A stretch of 64,000 bases of DNA from Cupriavidus sp. 2SB (GTDB lineage: Bacteria > Pseudomonadota > Gammaproteobacteria > Burkholderiales > Burkholderiaceae): contig NZ_SCMX01000013.1 in the NCBI RefSeq assembly GCF_005503625.1, positions 50,752 to 114,751 of the forward strand, given 5' to 3'. The position numbers were made by a program, and so were the translations under genes. The notes beneath the pieces were generated by a model. That model did no database searches, was not told the DNA's origin, and worked only from the letters and a program-made list of their open reading frames with translations. Shown one piece after another: positions 8,929 through 18,898 of this stretch. The number at the start of each line of letters is the position of its first letter. The stretch's first letter is position 1.

Positions 8929-9016
8929 GACAACAGGAAGGAAAAGGGGCGATGCGAAAGGGCGATATTGTACCCGGGCGCCAACGCGTGGCGCCCGGTA
9001 GCACGGGATGGAAAAC

Positions 9017-10225
9017 TCAGGCCGCCCGCAGGCTGTCCACTACCTTGTGCAGGAAGGTCTCGCAGTCAGCCAGTTGGTCGAGCGCGACGAACTCGTCCGG
9101 CTTGTGCGCTTGCTGGATATCGCCGGGGCCGCACACCACGGCCGGGATGCCGGCGCGCTGGAACAGGCCGGCTTCGGTGCCGTACGCCACCTTGTTGGTT
9201 TCGCGGTCAGCGGTCAGCGCGCGCACGAGTTGCGTGATGGCGTCAGATTCGGCCGCATCGAGCGACGGCGCGGCGGCAATCTTGCTGATGGCCATGCTGG
9301 CGTCCACATGCTCGGCCTGCATCTTCGGCACCAGCACATCGGCAACATAGCCCTGGATGCGCGCGAGGATGGCTTCGGGATCGACACCCGGCAGGTTGCG
9401 GAACTCGAACACGAACTCACATTCGGCCGGAATCGTGTTCAGCGCGATGCCGCCCTGGATCGTGCCGGTCGATGCCGTGGTGAAAGGCACGTCGAAGGCG
9501 CGGTCGTAGGGGCCATTGGCCTTGAACTCGTCAGCGATGTCGCGGATATAGCAGATCAGCCGCGCGGCGTATTCGATGGCGTTGACCCCCTTGGGCGTGA
9601 GCGAGGAATGCGCGGCCTGGCCTTTCACGCAGCAGCGGTACGCGTTGATGCCCTTGTGCGCGACGATCGTGCGCATGCTCGTCGGCTCGCCCACGATGCA
9701 GCCCGAGGGTCGCACGCCGCGATCGCGCAGTTCGGCCAGCAGGTACGGCGCACCCATGCATCCGATTTCCTCGTCGAACGACAGCGCATAGTGAACCGGC
9801 TCGCGCAGCTTGGCTTCGAGAATGGTCGGCAGCAGCGACAGGCTTGTGCCGATGAAGCCTTTCATGTCGCAGGTGCCGCGGCCATACAGCTTGCCGTCGC
9901 GGATCACAGGCTTGAACGGGTCGGTGGACCAGTTCTGGCCGTCCACGGGCACCACGTCGGTATGGCCCGACAGCACGATCCCGCCATCGGTGGCGCCATT
10001 CGCAGCGGGGACGGTCACAAACAGGTTGGCCTTGTCGCCCTGCGGGTTATAGCTCAGATGCGGGCGCAGTCCCTTGGCCAGGAAATGGTCACGTACCGAT
10101 TCGATCAGGCCAAGGTTGGAATGGCGAGAGGTGGTATCGAACGACACCAGCCGCTGGGTCCAGTCGAGCGCGCTGCCGCGCGGCGGGGTGTCTTGGGCGG
10201 CGATGGTGTCTTGAGTGGTTGGCAT
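9017..10225 (-). CDS. argE: Acetylornithine deacetylase
   Basis: Hydrolyses N2-acetyl-L-ornithine to ornithine in arginine synthesis. It is an M20-family metallopeptidase-fold enzyme of 402 residues from the ATG at 10225; a TTG at 10261 would add 12 unlikely residues. Metal ligands are recognisable: His and Asp in LSGHTDVVP (H88, D90), Asp in GRGTCDMKG (D120), the catalytic and bridging pair in SFDEEIGCMG (E152, E153), and Glu in VGEPTSM (E180). The GTCDMKGF and EEIGCMGA signatures are characteristic of ArgE rather than DapE. A linear acetyl cycle using ArgE would be unusual where ArgJ is present, so the enzyme may also serve other N-acyl amino acids. It lies downstream of mfd on the same strand, about 65 bases apart. 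Confidence 0.9.
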   Translation of the reverse strand: MPTTQDTIAAQDTPPRGSALDWTQRLVSFDTTSRHSNLGLIESVRDHFLAKGLRPHLSYNPQGDKANLFVTVPAANGATDGGIVLSGHTDVVPVDGQNWSTDPFKPVIRDGKLYGRGTCDMKGFIGTSLSLLPTILEAKLREPVHYALSFDEEIGCMGAPYLLAELRDRGVRPSGCIVGEPTSMRTIVAHKGINAYRCCVKGQAAHSSLTPKGVNAIEYAARLICYIRDIADEFKANGPYDRAFDVPFTTASTGTIQGGIALNTIPAECEFVFEFRNLPGVDPEAILARIQGYVADVLVPKMQAEHVDASMAISKIAAAPSLDAAESDAITQLVRALTADRETNKVAYGTEAGLFQRAGIPAVVCGPGDIQQAHKPDEFVALDQLADCETFLHKVVDSLRAA

Positions 10226-10289
10226 GGGGCGATGTGTCGTGAGAAAACGTTGATTCGTCAAGGATGAGATCCTACACCCGGCGCGTCAG

Positions 10290-13200
10290 TCAGGCCAACT
10301 GCCGCAGCGTGTGCTTGATCGTCTGCGCGCGGGCGGCCACGTCTTCCATCTTGGCCTCGATACGCAGCTTGTCCTGTCCGGCCAGCTTGATGTGCCGGTT
10401 CTTCTGCACAAGTTCGATGATCTTGATGGCGTCGATGGGCGGGTTCGGCACGAACTGCATGCTGACCGTGGCCTCGCCCGCGTCGATCTTGCGCACGCCC
10501 AGCGGCGCAGCGGCTATGCGTAGCCGGTGCGTTTCGATCAGTGCCTGCGCCTGCGCGGGCAGACGGCCGAAACGGTCGATCAGTTCTTCCTGAATATCGT
10601 CCACGCGCTCGCCGGTTTCGCAGTTGGCCAGACGCTTGTAGAGCGACAGGCGTTCATGCACATCGGCGCAGTAATCGTTCGGCAGCAGGGCCGGCGTGCC
10701 GAGGTTGATCTCGGTAGTGGCCGCCAGTGGCGCCATCAGATCCGGTTCCTTGCCGGCCTTGAGGGATTTCACGGCGGCGTTGAGCATGTCCGTGTAAAGC
10801 TGGAAGCCGATCTCGTGGATCTCGCCCGATTGCTTGTCGCCAAGTACTTCGCCCGCACCGCGAATCTCCAGGTCGTGCATGGCCAGATAGAAGCCCGCAC
10901 CCAGTTCCTCCATCTGCTGGATGGCTTCGAGCCGGCGCTGCGCCTGCTTGGTCAGCCCCTCGGGGTCGTGCACGAGCAGATACGCGTAGGCCTGGTGATG
11001 GCTGCGGCCCACGCGTCCGCGCAACTGGTGCAACTGCGCCAGGCCGAACTTGTCGGCGCGGTGGATCAGGATCGTGTTGGCCGTCGGCACGTCGATACCG
11101 GTTTCGATAATCGTCGTGCAGAGCAGGATGTTGTCGCGGCGTGCCACGAAATCTCGCATCACGCGTTCGAGTTCGCGTTCGTGCATCTGGCCGTGCGCCA
11201 CGGCGATGCGCGCCTCGGGCACCAGTTCGGCCAACCGGGCGCGCTTGTTCTCGATGGTCTCCACCTCGTTGTGCAGGAAGTAGACTTGTCCGCCGCGCTT
11301 GAGCTCCCGCAGGATAGCCTCGCGAATCACGCCGTCTTCCTCGCGTCGCACGAACGTCTTGATGGCCAGCCGCTTTTGCGGCGCCGTTGCGATGACCGAA
11401 AAATCGCGCAGCCCTTCCAGCGCCATGCCCAGCGTGCGCGGGATTGGCGTGGCGGTCAGCGTCAGCACATCTACCTCGGCACGCAGCGTCTTCAGCGCTT
11501 CTTTCTGGCGTACCCCGAAGCGGTGTTCCTCGTCGATGATGACCAGACCCAGGCGCTGGAACTTCACCTGATCGGACAGCAGCTTGTGCGTGCCGATCAC
11601 GATATCGACGGTGCCGTCGTTGATCTGCTTGATGGCCGCGTCGATTTCCTTTTTCGTCTTGAAGCGCGACAGTTCCACGATGCGCACCGGCCATTCGGCG
11701 AAGCGGTCTGACAGCGTCTGGAAATGCTGCTCGGCCAGCAGCGTGGTGGGCGCCAGCATCGCCACCTGCTTGCCGCCGAGCACGGCCACGAATGCGGCGC
11801 GCAGAGCCACTTCGGTCTTGCCGAAGCCCACATCGCCGCAGACCAGACGGTCCATCGGCTTGCCCGAGGTCATGTCGGCGATGACTGCCGAGATCGCTGC
11901 AGCCTGATCCGGTGTTTCCTCGAAGCCGAAGCTCTCGGCGAAAGTCTCGTAGTCCTTCGGCTGCAACGGGAAGGCAAAGCCTTCGCGCAGCGCGCGGCGC
12001 GCGTAGAGGTTCAGCAGTTCGGCGGCGGTGTCCCGGATCTGCTGCGCGGCGCGGCGCTTGGCCTTGTCCCACTGGCCTGTACCGAGCGAATGCAGCGGCG
12101 CGGTTTCCGGATCGGCGCCCGAGTAGCGCGAAATCACGTGCAGTTGATGCACGGGCACGTAGAGCTTGCTGGCGCGGTCGTAATCGAGATGCAGGAACTC
12201 CTCGTCGCCCTGGCCCATGTCAAGCGTGACCAGCCCCTGGTAGCGGCCGATGCCGTGCTCGCTATGTACCACGGGGTCGCCGATCTTGAGCTCGGCCAGA
12301 TCACGAACCATGGCGTCGACGGTACTGGCCTGTTCCTGCTTGCGACGTCCGGCACGGCGCGTGGTGCCCGCGTAGAGCTCGTTCTCGGTTACGAAGGCGA
12401 GCGATGCAGAGGGCAGCGCGAAGCCGCTCTGCAGTGGTGCCACGGCAATCGAGAAATGCGATTCCCCTGCCAGGAACGCCGCGAAATCCTCGACGATCAT
12501 CGGGCGCAGGCCGCTTTCGGCGAAGAACTGCAGCAGTGTTTCGCGCCGGCCAGCGGAGTCCGCGCACATCAGCACGCGCGTGGTCTTGTTCAGCAGCAGG
12601 GCTTCCAGATTGACGAGGGGGTCCTCGGCGCGGCGATTCACCGAGACGTCGGGCAGGCCCGCTGCGAAGGGCGTGGCTTCGGCAGGTGCCGGTTCGCGCT
12701 GCAGCACCAGCCGCGCCAGCGGCTTTGCGCCGACGAAGAACTGTTCCTCGGACAGGAAGAGGTCCGCGGGCGGCAACAGCGGCCGTTCGCGGTCGTGGCG
12801 CATGAAAGTGTAGCGCTGCATGGTGTCGGCCCAGAAGCGCCGAATGGCTTCGTCGACATTGCCCGCGAACGCCAGTTGCGTGCCCTGCGGCAGGTACTCG
12901 AACAACGATGCGCTTTGTTCGAAGAACAGCGGAAGGTAGTACTCGATACCGGCGGACGGCACGCCGTTGCCAATGTCCTTGTAGATGGGCGACTTGGTGG
13001 GGTCGCCTTCGAAAACTTCTCGCCAGCGGCCTCGGAACGCCGTGCGCGCGGCCTCGTCGAGCGGAAACTCGCGACCGGGCAACAGCCTGACTTCCTTGAC
13101 CGGGTAGAGACTGCGCTGCGTATCCGGATCGAACGCGCGGATGGTTTCGATTTCCTCGCCGAACAGGTCGATCCGGTATGGCAGCGCCGAACCCATCGGA

Positions 13201-13742
13201 TAGAGATCGATGAGTCCGCCGCGCACGCTGTACTCGCCTGGGCGCATCACGGCACTGACATGCTCGTAGCCGGCCAGTGTGAACTGGGCCTTGAGGGCGG
13301 CTTCATCGAGCCGCTCGCCTTGCTTGAAGAAGAACGTGTAGGCCGCGAGGAAGGACGGGGGCGCCAGCCGATACAGCGCGGTGGAGGCCGGCACGATCAT
13401 CACGTCGCACTGTCCACTCTGGATGTCGTGCAGCGTGGCCAGCCGCTCGGAAACGAGATCCTGGTGCGGCGAGAAGCTGTCGTACGGCAGCGTTTCCCAG
13501 TCAGGTAGCAGTCGGACGCGCAGTTCCGGCGCGAACCACGCAATCTCGTCGGCCAGCCGTTGCGCATCCATGGCATTGGCGCAGACCACGGCCACCATTG
13601 GCACGCTGCCACGATGCTGGCGCGCGTAAGCGGCCACCACGAGGGCGTCGGAGGCGCCGGGCAGTCCTGCTACGGCATGGCGCATGCCCGGCTTGACCAG
13701 CGGCAGGGCGGCGGAAGGAAAGTCGGGCAATGTGTCAGGCAT
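10290..13742 (-). CDS. mfd: Transcription-repair coupling factor Mfd
   Basis: This ATP-driven DNA translocase removes RNA polymerase stalled at lesions and recruits UvrA. Its 1150 residues match the usual family length. In order it has a UvrB-like N-terminal module (LPDWETLPYDSFSPHQDLVSERL), a PGEYSVRGGLIDLYP segment, and the RNA-polymerase-interacting domain with VHSEHGIGRYQGL. The RecG-like helicase motor follows, with Walker A GDVGFGKTE at about residue 634 and the DEEHRFG box at about 736. The translocation motif region (TTIIETGIDVPTANT, then QLRGRVGRS) and the C-terminal D7 domain complete it. I chose the ATG at 13742 over a TTG nine bases upstream. The gene faces away from ispD; the 177-bp gap between them should hold both promoters. 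Confidence 0.97.
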   Translation of the reverse strand: MPDTLPDFPSAALPLVKPGMRHAVAGLPGASDALVVAAYARQHRGSVPMVAVVCANAMDAQRLADEIAWFAPELRVRLLPDWETLPYDSFSPHQDLVSERLATLHDIQSGQCDVMIVPASTALYRLAPPSFLAAYTFFFKQGERLDEAALKAQFTLAGYEHVSAVMRPGEYSVRGGLIDLYPMGSALPYRIDLFGEEIETIRAFDPDTQRSLYPVKEVRLLPGREFPLDEAARTAFRGRWREVFEGDPTKSPIYKDIGNGVPSAGIEYYLPLFFEQSASLFEYLPQGTQLAFAGNVDEAIRRFWADTMQRYTFMRHDRERPLLPPADLFLSEEQFFVGAKPLARLVLQREPAPAEATPFAAGLPDVSVNRRAEDPLVNLEALLLNKTTRVLMCADSAGRRETLLQFFAESGLRPMIVEDFAAFLAGESHFSIAVAPLQSGFALPSASLAFVTENELYAGTTRRAGRRKQEQASTVDAMVRDLAELKIGDPVVHSEHGIGRYQGLVTLDMGQGDEEFLHLDYDRASKLYVPVHQLHVISRYSGADPETAPLHSLGTGQWDKAKRRAAQQIRDTAAELLNLYARRALREGFAFPLQPKDYETFAESFGFEETPDQAAAISAVIADMTSGKPMDRLVCGDVGFGKTEVALRAAFVAVLGGKQVAMLAPTTLLAEQHFQTLSDRFAEWPVRIVELSRFKTKKEIDAAIKQINDGTVDIVIGTHKLLSDQVKFQRLGLVIIDEEHRFGVRQKEALKTLRAEVDVLTLTATPIPRTLGMALEGLRDFSVIATAPQKRLAIKTFVRREEDGVIREAILRELKRGGQVYFLHNEVETIENKRARLAELVPEARIAVAHGQMHERELERVMRDFVARRDNILLCTTIIETGIDVPTANTILIHRADKFGLAQLHQLRGRVGRSHHQAYAYLLVHDPEGLTKQAQRRLEAIQQMEELGAGFYLAMHDLEIRGAGEVLGDKQSGEIHEIGFQLYTDMLNAAVKSLKAGKEPDLMAPLAATTEINLGTPALLPNDYCADVHERLSLYKRLANCETGERVDDIQEELIDRFGRLPAQAQALIETHRLRIAAAPLGVRKIDAGEATVSMQFVPNPPIDAIKIIELVQKNRHIKLAGQDKLRIEAKMEDVAARAQTIKHTLRQLA

Positions 13743-13919
13743 GGGTAGCAAGGATGCAAAAACGACGCCACCCCGCCGGCGATGCTTGGGGCACGCGCGG
13801 GCAGGGGTGTTGGCGATGCCGCCACGGCCCGGAGGCCATGGCGGCGAACAAGGGCCGTATTATAGAATGCGGTCCGGCCGGCTTGCAGCCGGGCTTCCTA
13901 TCATCCACCCGCAGAACCT

Positions 13920-14672
13920 GTGTCCGATCGTCGATTCGCCCTGATTCCCTGTGCCGGTACCGGCAGCCGCGCCGGAGGCACCGTGCAGAAGCAGTACCAG
14001 ACCGTGGCCGGGCGGCCGATGCTCTGGTTCGCGCTGGCGGCGTTCTCGGCTTGTGAAGCGATCAGCGCCACGGCCCTGGTACTGGCACCCGACGACATGC
14101 CACTGGAGTCCCGCTTTGGCGCACAGGCGTTTGCGGGGCTGCGTTTCGATACGGCTTTCGTGGGTGGCGATTCACGCCATGCCTCGGTATTGGCGGGCCT
14201 CCATCACCTCCAGACACTGGGCGCGTCAGACACCGACTGGGTGCTGGTCCACGATGCGGCACGACCGGGCCTGACGCCGGCGATGATCGATACGCTGGTC
14301 CGCGCCGTGGAATCCGACGATGCGGCCAGCGAGCCGATCGGCGGCATCCTGGCGGTGCCCGTGCCCGACACGCTCAAGCGGGCAGAGCAGGGTGTGCCGA
14401 CCGCCGCGCGGATTGGCGCGACCGTGCCACGCGATGGCCTGTGGCAGGCGCAGACGCCTCAGATGTTCCGCATCGGCGTACTGCGTCATGCCTTGGAGGA
14501 TGCGATGGCTGCTGGCGCCGTGGTCACCGATGAGGCCAGCGCCATCGAGCGGCTGGGCCTGCGTCCGCGACTGGTGAATGGGTCGCTGCGCAATTTCAAG
14601 GTCACGTATCCCGAAGACTTCGCGTTGGCAGACGTACTGCTGCGCGCGGGCGCCGCGCCGTCGGCGTCCTGA
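13920..14672 (+). CDS. ispD: 2-C-methyl-D-erythritol 4-phosphate cytidylyltransferase
   Basis: Third step of the MEP isoprenoid pathway: CTP plus 2-C-methylerythritol 4-phosphate gives CDP-methylerythritol. Length 250. The nucleotide-binding start [15 protein letters not shown] and the following [12 protein letters not shown] carry the conserved Arg and Lys residues that hold [13 protein letters not shown] contains the DAAR motif, and TDEASAIE is the usual metal-binding end motif. The GTG at 13920 gives the standard start. It lies 28 bases upstream of ispF, forming the common ispDF unit. An extended [14 protein letters not shown] segment contacts the sugar phosphate in the family. Confidence 0.95.
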   Translation: MSDRRFALIPCAGTGSRAGGTVQKQYQTVAGRPMLWFALAAFSACEAISATALVLAPDDMPLESRFGAQAFAGLRFDTAFVGGDSRHASVLAGLHHLQTLGASDTDWVLVHDAARPGLTPAMIDTLVRAVESDDAASEPIGGILAVPVPDTLKRAEQGVPTAARIGATVPRDGLWQAQTPQMFRIGVLRHALEDAMAAGAVVTDEASAIERLGLRPRLVNGSLRNFKVTYPEDFALADVLLRAGAAPSAS

Positions 14673-14700
14673 TATTTTCCTGAATCCAGAAGGAGCCGTT

Positions 14701-15207
14701 TTGAATCCGTTCGATTTCCGTGTAGGGCAGGGCTACGATGTGCACGCGCTGGTTCCGGGGCGCAAGCTGATCCTGGGCGGCGTGGATATCCCCCATGATC
14801 GCGGCCTGCTGGGCCACTCAGATGCCGATGCGTTGCTGCATGCCGTGACGGACGCGCTGTTCGGTGCCGCCGCGCTGGGCGATATCGGCCGGCATTTTCC
14901 GGATACCGATCCCAATTTTGCCGGGGCCGACAGTCGGGTGCTGCTTCGCGAAGCCGCGCGCCGCGTACGCGCAGCGGGATTCGAGATCGGCAATGTCGAT
15001 GCCACCGTGATTGCGCAGAAGCCGAAGCTCGCGCCGCACATCCAGGGCATGGTGGGGAACCTGGCCGAGGATCTCGGCCTGCCGGTCACGCATTGCAACG
15101 TGAAGGCCAAGACGAACGAGAAGCTCGGGTTCGAGGGGAAGGAGGAAGGCATCGTCGCGCAGGCGGCGGTGCTGATCTATCGCCGCCCGGCAGACACCCA
15201 GGACTGA
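14701..15207 (+). CDS. ispF: 2-C-methyl-D-erythritol 2,4-cyclodiphosphate synthase
   Basis: Fifth step of the MEP pathway: converts CDP-ME 2-phosphate to the cyclic diphosphate with release of CMP. Length 168. The zinc ligands lie in GYDVHAL (D13, H15) and in the later [13 protein letters not shown] (His); the [12 protein letters not shown] loop and the C-terminal [12 protein letters not shown] motif complete the active site of this trimeric enzyme. The start is a TTG at 14701 preceded by AAGGAG at 14690-14695. The frame stays open upstream, where it overlaps ispD, but the homologous start is here. Cotranscribed with ispD; 28 bases separate them. Confidence 0.95.
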   Translation: MNPFDFRVGQGYDVHALVPGRKLILGGVDIPHDRGLLGHSDADALLHAVTDALFGAAALGDIGRHFPDTDPNFAGADSRVLLREAARRVRAAGFEIGNVDATVIAQKPKLAPHIQGMVGNLAEDLGLPVTHCNVKAKTNEKLGFEGKEEGIVAQAAVLIYRRPADTQD

Positions 15208-15222
15208 GTCCCGGGCAACACC

Positions 15223-15804
15223 TCAGAGGGGCGGTGGCGAAGGCATCGGTGCTTCTTCTGGCGTGATCGTGTAGACGTAGTCGATGAGGCGCGCCATGGC
15301 TCCATGGCGTGCACCGGCCTCCGTACGTTTCTGGAAGCCCATCTGTTCGCAGAGTCTGATGGCGGAGTCCATCTCGGGCATGGCGCGGCAGACCAGCGAA
15401 TGCGCGCCGATGTCACGGGCGCGCTGGATGCAGATCTGCATCAATCGCTTGCCAAGTCCCATCCCGCGCGCCTGCGGGCTGACCGAAAGCAGCCGCGCCT
15501 CGGGCTGCGTCAGCGTGATCGTGCTGTCATCGAGCGCGGGCACCGTGGCCCCTGGATGACAAAACAGCACGGCGCCACTGATGCCGTGATCGGTTTCCGC
15601 CACCCACCATTCCATGTCCGGATTGTCCTTGGCCGCCAGTACGGAATGCATGCCGCGCTGGAATGATGCCCGGCAATCTTCCATGATGCCAAGTTCATAT
15701 TGACCGTAGGCTTGTTGCGTGACGGCAGCGATATCGCCCCAGTCATACACCGCGGCCAGCCGGAAACGGAAGCGCGGCGAAGTGTGCGAAGGCAAGGAGC
15801 TCAT
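15223..15804 (-). CDS. GNAT-family N-acetyltransferase
   Basis: The 193-residue protein has the GNAT acetyl-CoA fold. The central strand EARLLSVSPQARGMGLGKRL contains the Q/RxxGxG/A pyrophosphate-binding motif (QARGMGLG), and CEQMGFQKR is the typical end of the domain. The DMEWWVAETDHGISGAVLF stretch is the substrate-side beta hairpin. The substrate cannot be told. I chose the ATG at 15804; a GTG at 15855 would add 17 residues. It converges on ispF, with 15 bases between stop codons, and is not obviously linked to any neighbour. Confidence 0.8.
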   Translation of the reverse strand: MSSLPSHTSPRFRFRLAAVYDWGDIAAVTQQAYGQYELGIMEDCRASFQRGMHSVLAAKDNPDMEWWVAETDHGISGAVLFCHPGATVPALDDSTITLTQPEARLLSVSPQARGMGLGKRLMQICIQRARDIGAHSLVCRAMPEMDSAIRLCEQMGFQKRTEAGARHGAMARLIDYVYTITPEEAPMPSPPPL

Positions 15805-15908
15805 GGCGACTGCGATGTTCGTGACCTTGGCTGGATTGTAGGCCGACCGCAGCACAAATGCACCGCCTCATTGGCGCGAGACCGTGTCAGAGAACATCCA
15901 TCCGCCAA

Positions 15909-15946
15909 TAAAAAACCGGCCAGGCATCGTTCGATGCCGGCCGGTT
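15909..15946 (-). terminator. Rho-independent terminator of ahpD
   Basis: On the minus strand an AACCGGCC/GGCATCG stem pairs with its complement with one bulged base, giving about 15 pairs, and is followed by a run of T (the A-tract at 15910-15915 on the plus strand). It lies 30 bases past the ahpD stop codon. Confidence 0.88.
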
Positions 15947-15977
15947 CAGGATCGCCGGGAGCCGCGCGATGGGCGGC

Positions 15978-16499
15978 TTACTCGGCTGCGATCACATTGG
16001 CTGCGGCGCCGATCACGGCGGCAATGCGGCCCACGTCACGCAACTGCTGGGCGCTCATGCCTTGCTCGTTCTTCAGCAGGTGGTAGTGCGACTTCACGCA
16101 AAAATGGCACTTGCCGATGATCGACGCGGCCAGCGCGTACATCTCGAAACGTCGCTTGTCCACGCCGCCGTGCGTGGCGTATGCGTTCATGCGCAGGCCA
16201 GCCGGCTGGCTGGCCAGATCGGGGTCTTCGGCCATCTCGACGTACGGATACCAGAGGTTGTTCATGCCCATCAGCGCCGATGCGGTCTGGGTGGCGGTGA
16301 CTTCCTCGGGAGACAGCACGTTGGCGTTGCGAATCACGTCGACGATCACCTTGCTCTTGGCGGCGAACGCGGCAGCCAGTGCCACGGCCACGGCATCGTT
16401 GCCTTCCAGCGATGAGCGCGCGATCGTACCGTCCACGTTCAGACGGATGTCCTTGGCGTAGTCGGGAATAAGATTTTTGATCGTGCTGAGGAATTCCAT
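15978..16499 (-). CDS. ahpD: Alkyl hydroperoxide reductase AhpD (AhpC-reducing carboxymuconolactone-decarboxylase fold)
   Basis: AhpD proteins have an all-helical fold and pass electrons to AhpC in bacteria without AhpF. In Mycobacterium they use a lipoamide-dependent chain. Length 173. The redox CxxC is GKCHFCVKSHYH (C131, C134), with the conserved His at 138 and a Glu upstream in the relay. The start MEFLSTIKNLIPDYAKD is typical of the family, and AGGAG lies before the ATG at 16499. It follows ahpC on the same strand with 122 bases between, interrupted by a terminator-like hairpin, so it should be made at a lower level than AhpC. It ends at its own strong terminator. Confidence 0.93.
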   Translation of the reverse strand: MEFLSTIKNLIPDYAKDIRLNVDGTIARSSLEGNDAVAVALAAAFAAKSKVIVDVIRNANVLSPEEVTATQTASALMGMNNLWYPYVEMAEDPDLASQPAGLRMNAYATHGGVDKRRFEMYALAASIIGKCHFCVKSHYHLLKNEQGMSAQQLRDVGRIAAVIGAAANVIAAE

Positions 16500-16524
16500 T
16501 TATTTCTCCTATCGACGAGGGCTC

Positions 16525-16548
16525 AAAAAACCCGCACATAGCGGGTTT
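16525..16548 (-). terminator. Terminator or attenuator between ahpC and ahpD
   Basis: On the minus strand an AAACCCGC/GCGGGTTT stem with a five-base loop is followed by six T. It lies after ahpC and 25 bases before the ahpD start codon, so it should end most ahpC transcripts and let a fraction read into ahpD. Confidence 0.75.
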
Positions 16549-16621
16549 CGGCGTGGAAGGGCGCATCGCCCCTCCACGCGAGGTGCCGAATCGCCTTGCG
16601 GCGACGGGCAGGCAGGGCCAA

Positions 16622-17170
16622 TTACAGCGTGGCGCCGCCCACAGCACGGTTGCACGGGCACAGTTCGTCCGTTTGCAGACCGTCCAGGATACGCAGGACT
16701 TCTTCCGGGTTACGGCCGACGTTCAGGTTGTTCACCGAAACGTGCTGGATGACGTTGTCCGGATCGACGATGAAGGTGGCGCGCAGGGCAACACCGGCAG
16801 CCACGTCACGCACGCCCAGCTGGTCAACCAGCGAGCCGGTCACGTCGGCGAATTGCCATTGGTCCAGCTTGTTCAGGTCCTTGTGTTCACGGCGCCATGC
16901 CAGCTTCACGAACTCATTGTCGGTCGAGCCGCCCAGGACGATCGCGTCACGATCTGCGAAGTCGCCGTTCAGCTTGGCGAAGGCCACGATTTCGGTCGGG
17001 CACACGAACGTGAAATCCTTCGGGTAGAAGTAGATCACCTTCCACTTGCCTTCGAACGACTTCTCGGTGATGTCTTCGAAAGCCGACTGGCCGTTTTCCT
17101 CGTGGTTGTTGAAACCAGGCTTCACGCCAACGATCTGGAACGCTTCGAGCTTTTGACCAACGGTCTTCAT
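16622..17170 (-). CDS. ahpC: Alkyl hydroperoxide reductase AhpC (2-Cys peroxiredoxin)
   Basis: Reduces hydrogen peroxide, organic peroxides and probably peroxynitrite in the cytosol. Length 182. The peroxidatic cysteine is C57 in DFTFVCPTEI. The C-terminal pair DELCPCNRAVGG (C171, C173) supplies the resolving thiol and is the layout of the AhpC subgroup partnered by AhpD. The TFIVDPDNVIQHVSVNNLNVGRN region forms the oligomer interface. The ribosome-binding site AGGAGAAG precedes the ATG at 17170. The 245 bp upstream should contain the promoter. OxyR control would be expected from the family, but I could not find a convincing OxyR site. ahpD follows downstream. Confidence 0.96.
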   Translation of the reverse strand: MKTVGQKLEAFQIVGVKPGFNNHEENGQSAFEDITEKSFEGKWKVIYFYPKDFTFVCPTEIVAFAKLNGDFADRDAIVLGGSTDNEFVKLAWRREHKDLNKLDQWQFADVTGSLVDQLGVRDVAAGVALRATFIVDPDNVIQHVSVNNLNVGRNPEEVLRILDGLQTDELCPCNRAVGGATL

Positions 17171-17415
17171 GGACTTCTCCTGATACGGTTTGAAGAGAGT
17201 GAGGCGAGCGACACGCCCCCGTGTTCACGGGCATCACCCGATACACGGAAGCAATCGCAACAATCTGTGATTATGCGCCGTCAGACACAGCCGGAGCCAA
17301 TTGAAAATCTCAAAGGCCGCGATAGGCAATCTCGACTGCCGCAGTGCAGCAAACAGCGAAGCCGCAGTATGCCACGCATGGACGGACAGTGTCGTGACAG
17401 CGCACGTATCGGCTG

Positions 17416-18714
17416 TCAGGCCGTACGCAGCGCTGCCTGCTCGCGCTGCGCACGAAAGATGATCAGCGTGGCTACCAGGCCGCACACTGCCGCGAATGTG
17501 AGCCACAGGCCCGGCGCGGCCTTGTTGCCCGTTGCGTGGATCAGATAGGTGGAGATGGCCGGCGTGAAGCCGCCAAACAGCGCGGTGGCCAGGCTATACG
17601 CCAGCGAGAAGCCGGTGGTCCGTACGGCTGCCGGCATCACCTCGGCCAACGTCACGACCATCGCGCCGTTATAGCTCGCGTACAGGAACGACAGCCACAG
17701 TTCCACCATCAACAGGCGGCCGAATGACGGCTCCGCTACCAGCCACGACACGGCGGGGTAGGCAGTCAGCAGCGTGGCGATGGTGAACACCACGAGCAGC
17801 GGCTTGCGGCCCACGCGGTCGGACACGGCGCCCATCAGCGGCAGCCAGATGAAGTTCGACAGCCCGACGCACATCGTGACGATCAGGTTGTCCACGTCAT
17901 CGAGCTTGAGCACGGTCTTGCCGAAGGTGGGCGTGTAGGCGGTGATCATGTAGAACGAGACCGTGGTCATCACCACCATCATGCAGCCGGCGACGATGAT
18001 GCCCCAGTTGTCGAGCATCGAGCGGTAGATCTCGCGGGTGGACGGCCGATGCTTGCGTGTGCGGAACGCCTCGGTTTCCTCGAGCGAGCGGCGGATCATG
18101 AACAGGAACGGCACGATCAGGCAGCCGATCAGGAACGGCACGCGCCAGCCCCAGTCGTCCATCTGCGCCGGTGCCAGCGTGGCATGCAGGATCACGCCGA
18201 GCAGCCCGGCGAAGATCACGGCTACCTGCTGGCTGGCTGACTGCCATGCCACGTAGAAACCTTTCTGGCCGGGTTTGGCGATCTCGGACAGGTAGACCGA
18301 GACGCCGCCCAGTTCCACGCCTGCCGAGAAGCCCTGCAACAGCCGGCCGAACAGCACCAGCAGCGGCGCCGCCACGCCGATCGACGCATAGCCGGGCACC
18401 AGCGCAATCAGCAGCGTGCCGAGCGCCATCAGCACCAGCGTGACGATCAGGCCCTTGCGGCGCCCGTGATGGTCGATGTATGCGCCCAGCACGATGGCGC
18501 CGAGCGGACGCATCAGGAAGCCCGCGCCGAAGGTGGCGAGCGACAGCATCAGCGACGCGAATTCATTGCCGGAGGGGAAGAACGTACGGGCGATGGCAGC
18601 GGCGTAGAAGCCGTACACCATGAAGTCGTACATTTCGAGGAAGTTGCCGCTGACAACACGGAACACGGTGCGAAACCCGTGTTGGGAGGTCGGTGTGCTG
18701 GGAGTGCTGGACAT
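17416..18714 (-). CDS. MFS metabolite:H+ symporter, citrate/tricarballylate type
   Basis: A 432-residue inner-membrane permease with 12 predicted helices, of the metabolite:H+ symporter branch of the MFS. The start [19 protein letters not shown], the loop motif [10 protein letters not shown] after helix 2, and the second copy [10 protein letters not shown] match CitA/TcuC-type citrate or tricarballylate transporters. [20 protein letters not shown] is the conserved helix-4 region. The uptake of citrate or a similar tricarboxylate is an inference from this similarity. It lies alone: the next gene upstream is the sensor kinase, 184 bases away, and ahpC follows without obvious functional relation. 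Confidence 0.85.
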   Translation of the reverse strand: MSSTPSTPTSQHGFRTVFRVVSGNFLEMYDFMVYGFYAAAIARTFFPSGNEFASLMLSLATFGAGFLMRPLGAIVLGAYIDHHGRRKGLIVTLVLMALGTLLIALVPGYASIGVAAPLLVLFGRLLQGFSAGVELGGVSVYLSEIAKPGQKGFYVAWQSASQQVAVIFAGLLGVILHATLAPAQMDDWGWRVPFLIGCLIVPFLFMIRRSLEETEAFRTRKHRPSTREIYRSMLDNWGIIVAGCMMVVMTTVSFYMITAYTPTFGKTVLKLDDVDNLIVTMCVGLSNFIWLPLMGAVSDRVGRKPLLVVFTIATLLTAYPAVSWLVAEPSFGRLLMVELWLSFLYASYNGAMVVTLAEVMPAAVRTTGFSLAYSLATALFGGFTPAISTYLIHATGNKAAPGLWLTFAAVCGLVATLIIFRAQREQAALRTA

Positions 18715-18898
18715 GGCTGTCTCTCGGTCTGGCGTCCCGTGGGGCGGGTGCCTGTAGTCGATTGTTCAGCCAGTGTGCGCGTCGGCGCTGTCATTCGGCT
18801 GTCAGCAGCCTTTCAATCCGATATCAGTAGCTGAAGAAAACCTGTCAATGCGAAGGACGTGGCGCGAATCGGCAAAGCCGTGTCGTCCGGAAGCGACG

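Noticed and set aside
9008..10267. A 419-codon plus-strand frame opposite argE
   Set aside because: Argine- and histidine-rich shadow with no motif; argE shows all its metal ligands on the other strand.
17316..17340. GATAGGCAATCTCGAC upstream of ahpC as an OxyR site
   Set aside because: Only one half-site resembles the ATAG-N7-CTAT pattern; match too weak to report.
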